DNA of 17,858 nt from Halovivax sp. (GTDB taxonomy: Archaea > Halobacteriota > Halobacteria > Halobacteriales > Natrialbaceae). The stretch lies in contig SKPV01000217.1 in assembly GCA_007119345.1 (NCBI GenBank), positions 1-17,858 on the forward strand, read 5' to 3'. Below, one piece after another: positions 5,593 to 11,003 of this stretch. Position 1 is the first letter of the stretch. Each line of letters opens with the position of its first letter. The translations under genes were made by a program, and so were the position numbers. Under the pieces are notes generated by a model. That model was not told where the DNA came from. It worked only from the letters and a program-made list of their open reading frames with translations, and made no database searches.

Positions 5593-6342
5593 TCACTTCT
5601 CGACGATCCACACCAGCTCCTGACCGGCGTTCGCCAGCGGCTCCCGGTCGAAGCCGCCGTACACCTCCCAGTCCGACCAGCCGGTCGTCACCAGGAGCAA
5701 CTCGAACTCGCGTTTGGTGACCAACTTCATCCGGTACGCGGCCTCCCGGAGCACCTCGCCGTCGCGCTCGACCGTCCGGCGCTCCCGGACGATCCACTCG
5801 ACCTCGTCTTCGAGTTCGGAGAGCGAGGTCACCAGGTACTCTCGCCCGTCGTGCTCGACGGTTTCCGACCGGGGCTCGCCGTAGCGCTCGGCGATCACCT
5901 CGGGGTTTGGCGCGAAGAAGTTCAGCGCGAGCCGACCGCCGGGCGCGAGCGCCTCGCGGAGGGTCCGGAGGGCCGCCCGCTGGTCGTCGAGCGAGATCAC
6001 GTGGAGGAACGTGCGGAACGGGACGATCGCGAGCTCGTATTCGCGTTCCGGCTCGAAGTCGGTCACGTCGGCCTGCCGAACTTGGGGTGTCAGGCACTCC
6101 TCCTCGGCGCGCCGTTCCAGCACGTCCAACATCTCGCCCGACGCGTCGATTCCGTGCGCGTCGACGCCGGCTCGAAGCAAATCGCGGTACACGCGACCCG
6201 TCCCGCAGCCGACCTCGAGCACCGGACCGTCGACCTCGCTCGCGAGGGTCACGTAGAACTCGCGATCGCCGATCTCCCGGGTTCCGTAGTAGGCGTCGTA
6301 GATCGGCGCCCACTCGTCGAAGAAGTCCTTCGCCGGGTGCAT
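5593..6342 (-). CDS. Class I SAM-dependent methyltransferase
   Basis: This 249-residue protein has a Rossmann-type methyltransferase core. Motif I, VLEVGCGTGR, lies at 41-50, followed by VDAHGIDASGEML (acidic residue binding the SAM ribose), the motif III region YELAIVPFRTFLHV, and LREALAPGGRLALNFF (post-III). The C-terminal half (VEHDGREYLVTSLSELEDEV onward) is rich in beta strands and probably forms the substrate cap, as in small-molecule methyltransferases. The substrate is unknown. The ATG at 6342 is preferred over the more upstream in-frame codon near 6390, because the TATA-like sequence at 6368-6377 would fall inside a longer gene and sits about 30 nt from 6342. The promoter is framed by a 7-bp inverted repeat, suggesting repression by a dimeric regulator. 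The upstream gene on the same strand ends 114 bp away. Confidence 0.85.
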   Translation of the reverse strand: MHPAKDFFDEWAPIYDAYYGTREIGDREFYVTLASEVDGPVLEVGCGTGRVYRDLLRAGVDAHGIDASGEMLDVLERRAEEECLTPQVRQADVTDFEPEREYELAIVPFRTFLHVISLDDQRAALRTLREALAPGGRLALNFFAPNPEVIAERYGEPRSETVEHDGREYLVTSLSELEDEVEWIVRERRTVERDGEVLREAAYRMKLVTKREFELLLVTTGWSDWEVYGGFDREPLANAGQELVWIVEK

Positions 6343-6361
6343 ACTGTGGAGTCCGCAGTAC

Positions 6362-6385
6362 CACCTGGTAATACTTTGCCAGGTG
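6362..6385 (-). promoter_or_regulatory. Promoter with inverted repeat CACCTGG-N10-CCAGGTG (putative operator)
   Basis: CACCTGG (6362-6368) and CCAGGTG (6379-6385) are perfect inverted repeats. Their 10-nt spacer contains the AT-rich box that reads AAAGTATTAC on the minus strand, about 30 nt before the methyltransferase ATG at 6342. A protein bound here would cover the TATA box. The half-site spacing of 17 bp centre to centre is close to 1.6 helical turns. Confidence 0.55.
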
Positions 6386-6456
6386 TGCAAGCGCGTCTCA
6401 TCCCGGTTCCCGTGGCCTCCGGTGCGCCCCGACGGCGATTGCGGACGGATCCGCTC

Positions 6457-7638
6457 TCACTCGATCTGCGTCGGGTCCACGTCGGGCAGCGTGATCAGGT
6501 TCTCCCGGCCGATCCGGAGCTTCTCGATCTCGTCGTCCTCGTCCATCTTCGAGAGCAGCTGGGAGACCTTCGCGTTCGACCAGCCGGTCTCTTTGACGAT
6601 CGCCGCCTGCTTCATCCGCCCGCCGTTCGCCTTGAGCATTCGCGTCACGCGCTCCTCGTCGCTGAGCAGTTCGGGATCGATCTCGTCGTCCGCGTCGTCG
6701 TCGGCCAGCGTGCCGGCGTCGCTGTCGGGGTTCTCGACCACGGACGCGCTCGCAACGTTCGAACCCGTCTCATCGCCCGAGGTCGTTCCGCCGTCACCGG
6801 CGGTCGCGTCGTTCGATTCGGTCCCATACGCCGGCGGCGAGGGTAATTCGATGCCGTAGTCTTGCTGCGTCATAGCATACCACGCAGAGCCGACGACGAC
6901 GAGAAGAGCGAGCCCGCCGACGAGGACCATCCACGACCCGACGAGTGTATCGAGGGGACTGGATCGGTGCTCGAGCACGATGTCGAAGTCGCCGTCCTCG
7001 AACTCGTGGGGGCCGACCCACGCGAGCTGACCGCCGTCGATTCCGTGGGGTGCGGTAACGAAGTCGTACTCTTCGGGTGCTTCGATGATCAATCGTTCGT
7101 TGCTCCGGAGCGACCCGTACCACGGGTGGCCGGCTTCGGTCAAGAAGGTATCCTGGAGGTCGACCCGATCGTCGTCGGTCTCGGCGAATTCGGTCCAGGT
7201 GAACGAGAACGTCAGGGTGCCGACCGTCGCGTTGTCCGGGAACTCGTCGTCTTCGAATTCTTCGAAGGCGTCGACCTCCTCGACGGGTCGTACCGTCGGT
7301 TCTTCCCACCCGGCAGCCTCGATTGACATCTCGTTGTTGGTCCGTTCTTCCGCCAACGGCACGAAATTCTCGAAGCTCTCGGAATAGGTGGCACCGCCTC
7401 GCTGATCGGTGCGCACCTCCTCCGCGTACGATTCGAATTGCTCGATATCCTCCTCGCCGTCGAGAAGGAAGTGGTGCTCGACCGACCAAACCGCGTCGCC
7501 GTCCGCGGTCAACTCGATCCGAATGTCCTGGAGAGCGCCCTCTTCGGGCGTATCGTCCTCTGCGGCGATGGTGCCAAGTCCCACCGAGAGCAGGAGGGCT
7601 ACGGCGAGGACGAGCAGGAGGGCCGATGGGACCCGCAT
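6457..7638 (-). CDS. Membrane-anchored winged-helix protein with extracytoplasmic domain
   Basis: This 393-residue protein has a signal or anchor segment at 1-26 (SALLLVLAVALLLSVGLGTI) and an acidic exported domain to about 225. A single membrane segment lies near 229-253 (WMVLVGGLALLVVVGSAWYA), followed by a low-complexity Ser/Thr/Asp linker and a C-terminal winged helix near 323-386 (LLSDEERVTRMLKANGGRMK, then GWSNAKVSQLLSKMDEDDEI). The layout puts the DNA-binding domain in the cytoplasm and the sensor outside, a one-component transmembrane regulator typical of haloarchaea (I think the domains are the DUF7345/DUF7343 types, from memory). ATG 7638 is chosen over upstream in-frame codons because it begins the signal sequence and has a T-rich box about 30 nt upstream. 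It is divergent from the exported protein at 7876, a natural candidate target. Confidence 0.82.
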   Translation of the reverse strand: MRVPSALLLVLAVALLLSVGLGTIAAEDDTPEEGALQDIRIELTADGDAVWSVEHHFLLDGEEDIEQFESYAEEVRTDQRGGATYSESFENFVPLAEERTNNEMSIEAAGWEEPTVRPVEEVDAFEEFEDDEFPDNATVGTLTFSFTWTEFAETDDDRVDLQDTFLTEAGHPWYGSLRSNERLIIEAPEEYDFVTAPHGIDGGQLAWVGPHEFEDGDFDIVLEHRSSPLDTLVGSWMVLVGGLALLVVVGSAWYAMTQQDYGIELPSPPAYGTESNDATAGDGGTTSGDETGSNVASASVVENPDSDAGTLADDDADDEIDPELLSDEERVTRMLKANGGRMKQAAIVKETGWSNAKVSQLLSKMDEDDEIEKLRIGRENLITLPDVDPTQIE

Positions 7639-7640
7639 TG

Positions 7641-7674
7641 GTGTGTTCCGGTGTGTGCCGGGGGGAAAAAACCC
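7641..7674 (-). promoter_or_regulatory. Promoter of the winged-helix gene with 10-bp tandem repeat
   Basis: GGTTTTTTCC on the minus strand (near 7664-7673) lies about 30 nt before the ATG at 7638. Between box and start, plus-strand GTGTGTTCCG (7641-7650) and GTGTGTGCCG (7651-7660) form a tandem repeat with one mismatch, one helical turn apart. This could be a binding site for autoregulation. Confidence 0.35.
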
Positions 7675-7838
7675 TTTCCATACGAACAGGTCTGGGACCG
7701 CGGTTGCCCGCATCGACGACCCGACCGGCAGTTCGTTCCGTCGACGTCGGGGAGGCCATTTCGTCGATCGCTACCGGGATCGGCGGCCGGTGTAGGGCGT
7801 ACCGTTCGGTGGACGACGGCCCGTTTCGTCGATGGCGA

Positions 7839-7850
7839 CCAGTTTTTGTA
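7839..7850 (+). promoter_or_regulatory. TATA-like box of the exported protein gene
   Basis: CCAGTTTTTGTA lies about 30 nt before the ATG at 7876, fitting a leaderless transcript. The 237 bp between 7638 and 7876 hold two divergent promoters. The ACCG-TT-CGGT inverted repeat at 7801-7810 is the only other short symmetry I noticed there. Confidence 0.45.
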
Positions 7851-7875
7851 CCTGGACTCGAAACGGGTCGTCGAG

Positions 7876-9099
7876 ATGAAGTCCGCGCTCTCGATCGCCA
7901 TCGCCGCCCTCCTCGTCACCTCCCTCCTGGCGATGACTATCGTCGCAGCCAGCCCAGTCTCTCAAGCGCCCGACGCCGATCACGGAGCGTCCATCGACGA
8001 GTCGGCGTTCCAGCAAGAACGCGACGACGGGACGACCACGAGGCTCGGACTCGACGGACCGACCGAGTACGCGTACGCCGAATCGTCGCCCGACCTTGGG
8101 GCGACGCTCGCGATCGAGGAGGACGAACTTCGGAACGAATGGGCCCTGTACGAAGCGGAACACCGCTGGGAGACGCTCTCCGACTCGGAACGCGCAGAAA
8201 TCCTCGAACGCCTCGAGGACCGTCTCCAAGAGCGGATAACGCAGCTCGAAACGCGCGAGAGCGAGGTTACAGCCGCAGTCAGGCATGGGGACGCCCGGGC
8301 GACGGTTCTCCTCCGGACGCAAGTTCGGAACGACCGCGAAGCGAAGGTGATCGGTGAGCACTACCAGCAACTCTCCGACCTGGCCGATCAGGTACCCGAT
8401 TATTCGATCACCGTTCGACCGACGCTCAGCGAACTCGAAGCGCACGAAGGACCGATCCGGGATCGCGTGTTCGAAACGATCATCGCGAGCGGTCAGAACG
8501 ACGGGTCGGACGTGTTCCTGGTGGAGGCGAGCGAATCGGGGTCGGTCGTCTCGGCCGTCGACGAACGGATGTACCTCCGCGAAGCGACGCGGCTCGATCA
8601 CCGGGACACCTCCCTCCCGAACCAGCTGGGAGACCGCGACGCGTTGCTCGAACGGATGGACGAGATATACCCCTGGGCCCACGGGGATGGATTCACCGGC
8701 GAGAGAAGCGTAAACGAGCACTACTCGACCCAGCTATTCAGGGCCGAAACCGTCCACAATCACGGAACACTTCGGTTCTACCTCGACGGCGGTACGGCCG
8801 AGGTGTTCCGGGAAATTCAGGCGCTCCGGATCGACGAGTTGCCGACGGAGCCGGCCGGAACCTGGGCGAACGACTCCATCGAACTGTCGATCAACGAGAC
8901 GCCGCGAAACGGCCCCATCGAAGTTACCGCGACCGACGTGGAGACCGGTGAACCGATCGACGGGGAGGTGACGATCGGCGACACCAGCGTGGCTCGCACC
9001 GGTCAGGACGGTTCCGTTTGGGTCGCTCCCCCGTCGACCGGGTACGACCTGACGGTTCACATCGACGATCGGTCGGTAACGGCGGACGGGCTGGGGTGA
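7876..9099 (+). CDS. Exported haloarchaeal surface protein of unknown function
   Basis: This 407-residue protein begins with a signal peptide (MKSALSIAIAALLVTSLLAM, then TIVAASPVSQA). A helical segment follows (WETLSDSERAEILERLEDRL, then QERITQLETRESEVTAAV), a middle domain with VFLVEASESGSVVSAVDERM, and a C-terminal beta-sandwich of carboxypeptidase-regulatory or Ig-like type (NGPIEVTATDVETGEPIDGE, VTIGDTSVARTGQDGSVWVA). There is no C-terminal membrane anchor and no lipobox cysteine, so it is secreted or held by another protein. The ATG at 7876 is chosen because it begins the signal peptide and has a TATA-like box 30 nt upstream. It is divergent from the winged-helix membrane protein and followed after 46 bp by a pilin-like gene. 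The family is probably one of the uncharacterised haloarchaeal DUFs, and no function can be assigned. Confidence 0.78.
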   Translation: MKSALSIAIAALLVTSLLAMTIVAASPVSQAPDADHGASIDESAFQQERDDGTTTRLGLDGPTEYAYAESSPDLGATLAIEEDELRNEWALYEAEHRWETLSDSERAEILERLEDRLQERITQLETRESEVTAAVRHGDARATVLLRTQVRNDREAKVIGEHYQQLSDLADQVPDYSITVRPTLSELEAHEGPIRDRVFETIIASGQNDGSDVFLVEASESGSVVSAVDERMYLREATRLDHRDTSLPNQLGDRDALLERMDEIYPWAHGDGFTGERSVNEHYSTQLFRAETVHNHGTLRFYLDGGTAEVFREIQALRIDELPTEPAGTWANDSIELSINETPRNGPIEVTATDVETGEPIDGEVTIGDTSVARTGQDGSVWVAPPSTGYDLTVHIDDRSVTADGLG

Positions 9100-9115
9100 C
9101 CTCCACGACCAAACG

Positions 9116-9125
9116 TTCTAATAAG
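9116..9125 (+). promoter_or_regulatory. TATA-like box of the pilin gene
   Basis: TTCTAATAAG lies about 26 nt before the GTG at 9146, the spacing of a leaderless gene. It supports GTG as the true start and an mRNA separate from the preceding gene. Confidence 0.5.
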
Positions 9126-9145
9126 AGACCGAAGCCAGGGGGTTC

Positions 9146-9619
9146 GTGCAGCCGCGCTCCCATCGATCGATCGCGCCCGTCGTCGGGGCGCTCTTGTTGC
9201 TCGCGGTCGTCGTCGCGATGGGCGTCGCCGTCGCCGCCGGCGTGGGGTCGCTCGAGCCGGTCGACCCCGCTCCGGCGGCGACGCTCGAACTCGCCGCGAC
9301 GGCCGACGACGACCGGCTGGTGATCGAGCACGTCGCCGGCGAGTCCCTGGACGTCCGCGAGCTCTCCGTTCGCGTGACCGTCGAGGGGGAGCCGCTCGAC
9401 GAGCAACCGCCGGTTCCCTTCTTTCAGGACGACGGCTTCCGGGGCGGGCCCACGGGCCCGTTCAACGCGGAGTCCGACCCGACCTGGGCGGCGGGCGAGC
9501 GGGCGGGCGTTCGAGTCGCGGAGACGAACGATCCGTCGATCGAGGCCGGCGATCGGGTCGCGGTGACGATCTCGCGAGACGGCGACCGCGTCGCCACCCT
9601 CGAGACGACGGCCGAGTAA
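9146..9619 (+). CDS. Type IV pilin-like protein
   Basis: This 157-residue protein carries the archaeal pilin N-terminus: a short basic leader (MQPRSHRS) followed by IAPVVGALLLLAVVVAMGVA as the hydrophobic H-domain, up to about residue 34. This matches the haloarchaeal pattern of basic residues then A/S-P-V-[IV]-G, cut by the prepilin peptidase PibD. The mature domain (about 40-157) is acidic and beta-rich, with a pair of late strands (AGDRVAVTISRDGDRVATLE). The start is a GTG supported by a TATA-like box 26 nt upstream. It has no other pilus genes nearby, so it may be a minor pilin or a surface protein using the pilin export route. It sits 46 bp after the exported protein gene, with which it may share a surface role. 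Confidence 0.82.
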   Translation: MQPRSHRSIAPVVGALLLLAVVVAMGVAVAAGVGSLEPVDPAPAATLELAATADDDRLVIEHVAGESLDVRELSVRVTVEGEPLDEQPPVPFFQDDGFRGGPTGPFNAESDPTWAAGERAGVRVAETNDPSIEAGDRVAVTISRDGDRVATLETTAE

Positions 9620-9643
9620 CCCGTCTCCGCCGTCCCCTTCACG

Positions 9644-9700
9644 CCGGTGTGCGCCCGTCGAACCGGTGTGCGGTCGGACCCCGGTGCGCGGCCGTCACGT
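9644..9700. repeat. Degenerate 18-19 bp repeats starting CCGGTG
   Basis: CCGGTGTGCGCCCGTCGAA (9644-9662), CCGGTGTGCGGTCGGACC (9663-9680) and CCGGTGCGCGGCCGTCACG (9681-9699) form an irregular tandem series between the pilin stop and the 25-bp repeats. The last unit resembles the end of the neighbouring methyltransferase gene. Confidence 0.45.
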
Positions 9701-9775
9701 CGAGGAGCGGTCGTCACTCCGGTGCCGAGGAGCGGTCGTCACTCCGGTGCCGAGGAGGGGCCATCACTCCGGGGC
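9701..9775. repeat. Three 25-bp tandem repeats across the methyltransferase stop codon
   Basis: Units at 9701-9725 and 9726-9750 are identical. The third (9751-9775) differs at a few positions and contains the stop codon and last codons of the minus-strand methyltransferase (TCACTCCGG reads as Pro-Glu-stop). Each unit therefore carries a copy of the gene end. Within a unit GGAG and CTCC can pair around a 9-nt loop. Confidence 0.85.
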
Positions 9776-10384
9776 GCGGCCGACCGTCGTGATCGCGACT
9801 TCGGGTTCGTAGGACGGCCCCATCAGCACGTGTTCGAGGTCCTCGAAGCCCGCTTCGGTAAACATCCGATCGGCCTCGTCCTCGTCGTAGAAGAGCATGA
9901 TGGCGTCGGCGAGCTTCTGCGTGATCGTGCGATCGGGGTAGTTCGGTCCGACGACGAGCACCTGCCCGCCCGGGACGAGCACGCGACGGAACTCCCGCAG
10001 CGTCCGAACGGGCTGTGGCCAGTACTCGATCGAGCCGGACGACCAGACGACGTCGAACGTGTTCGTCGCGAACGGGAGGCGCTCGGCGTCGCCGAGGTGG
10101 AAGTGCACCGGCCCCCGCTTGCCGAACTTCCGGTAGGCGCGTTCGAGCTGGTGAGGGCTCTGGTCGAGCGCGTACACCTCGTCGACGTGTTCGAGGAGTC
10201 CGGCCGTGGCGAAGCCGGTGCCGCAGCCGACGTCGAGCACCGTCGCGTCGTCGGGGAATTCGAGCAGCGAGAGCGCCTCGGCTCGCATCTCTTCGGTCCA
10301 GATGAAGGGGTTCACCCGGTCGTACACCTTCGAGAGGTACTTGTAGAAGAGCCGGGCGCGAGCCTTGTTCTCCAGGATTCCCAT
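9764..10384 (-). CDS. VTE3-like (MPBQ/MSBQ-type) quinone methyltransferase candidate
   Basis: This 206-residue class I SAM methyltransferase has motif I VLDVGCGTG (49-57), LDQSPHQL (73-80), GDAERLPF (98-105), SGSIEYWP (116-123), FRRVLVPGGQVLVVGPNYP and AGFEDLEHVLMGP. From memory, DQSPHQL, GSIEYWP and GP.YP match the plastid enzyme VTE3, which methylates a quinol ring in plastoquinone and tocopherol synthesis. An archaeal link for VTE3 has been proposed. Haloarchaea use menaquinones, so the likely substrate is a (methyl)menaquinone precursor, which is inference. The start at ATG 10384 (MGILENKARARLFYKYLSKV) is preferred over a TTG at 10411, and ACATATT on the minus strand lies 28 nt upstream. 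It is divergent from the ATP synthase operon. A soluble enzyme: no membrane helix is evident. Confidence 0.83.
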   Translation of the reverse strand: MGILENKARARLFYKYLSKVYDRVNPFIWTEEMRAEALSLLEFPDDATVLDVGCGTGFATAGLLEHVDEVYALDQSPHQLERAYRKFGKRGPVHFHLGDAERLPFATNTFDVVWSSGSIEYWPQPVRTLREFRRVLVPGGQVLVVGPNYPDRTITQKLADAIMLFYDEDEADRMFTEAGFEDLEHVLMGPSYEPEVAITTVGRAPE

Positions 10385-10406
10385 CGTCCGGATCGTTCGT
10401 CGGAAC

Positions 10407-10417
10407 CGCAATATGTC
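10407..10417 (-). promoter_or_regulatory. TATA-like box of the VTE3-like gene
   Basis: On the minus strand GACATATTGCG lies about 28 nt before the ATG at 10384, consistent with a leaderless transcript and with the shorter start. Confidence 0.5.
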
Positions 10418-10471
10418 TGGTGATCCGGCGTCGGGCCACGCGGGGACTTCGGACCGATCGCCGGGCGACGT

Positions 10472-10576
10472 CGGAGTGGCGGCGGGCGATGGCGGAGTGG
10501 CGGCGGGCGATGGCGGAGTGGCGGCGGGCGATGGCGGAGTGGCGGCGGGCGATGGCGGAGTGGCGGCGGGCGACGG
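10472..10576. repeat. Five 21-bp tandem repeats upstream of the ATP synthase operon
   Basis: The unit starts CGGAGTGGCGGCGGGCGA. Copies begin at 10472, 10493, 10514, 10535 and 10556. The first four are identical and the last differs by one base (T to C). They lie between two divergent promoters, about 55 bp from the operon TATA-like box. The 21-bp period is two helical turns, which would present each copy on the same DNA face. Because it is a multiple of three, reading frames cross it without stops, but nothing suggests it is translated. Confidence 0.9.
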
Positions 10577-10628
10577 AGAGCGAACTGGTTCGCCGCCGGC
10601 ACCTTTGGCTATCGTCGCGGTTTCGCAA

Positions 10629-10640
10629 CTACCTTATACG
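10629..10640 (+). promoter_or_regulatory. TATA-like box of the ATP synthase operon
   Basis: CTACCTTATACG with its core at 10632-10639 is the best promoter candidate. It lies 32-39 nt before the atpH ATG at 10671 and predicts a leader of only a few nucleotides. Confidence 0.55.
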
Positions 10641-10670
10641 GACCCTCGCGAAATCTCGGACGATTCGAGT

Positions 10671-11003
10671 ATGCCGAGGCCAGAGGTTTTAGACCGGATA
10701 CAGTCGGCGGAGGAGGAGGCCGACGAGATCGTCGCGCTGGCGGAGACCGATCGCGACGACCGCATCGCCGAGGCCCGGGAGGAGGCCGAGGAGATCCGCT
10801 CCGAGGCCAAAGAGGAGGCCCGCGAGCGCAAGGAGCGCCGCCTCGAGGAGGCCCGGGAGGAGATCGACGCCGAATGCGAGCGCATCCTGCGGGAGGGAGA
10901 GTCCGAACGGGAGGCCCTCGCCGACCGCGCCCGGGGCCGGGTCGAGGAGGTGACCGACCACGTGGTCTCGCTGTTCCAGGAGGAGGTCAATGCTCAGACC
11001 TGA
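10671..11003 (+). CDS. atpH: A-type ATP synthase subunit H (peripheral stalk)
   Basis: This 110-residue, highly charged Glu/Arg-rich helical protein would form a coiled coil along nearly its whole length (SAEEEADEIVALAETDRDDR, EAEEIRSEAKEEARERKERR). It pairs with subunit E to build the peripheral stalk that holds the catalytic head against the membrane stator of the A1Ao synthase. The ATG at 10671 is the start. The frame is open far upstream through the 21-bp repeats, but the TATA-like box at 10632-10639 and the typical N-terminus MPRPEVLDRIQSAE rule that out. It is the first gene of the operon and overlaps atpI by 14 nt. Confidence 0.9.
   Translation: MPRPEVLDRIQSAEEEADEIVALAETDRDDRIAEAREEAEEIRSEAKEEARERKERRLEEAREEIDAECERILREGESEREALADRARGRVEEVTDHVVSLFQEEVNAQT

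Noticed and set aside
10472..10576. CRISPR array.
   Set aside because: The repeats are contiguous with no spacers and no cas genes are near.
10365..10670. Possible N-terminal extension of atpH through the 21-bp repeats (GVAAGDG repeats).
   Set aside because: The frame is open only because the repeat length is a multiple of three and the sequence is GC-rich. A TATA-like box at 10632-10639 and a normal AtpH N-terminus start at 10671.
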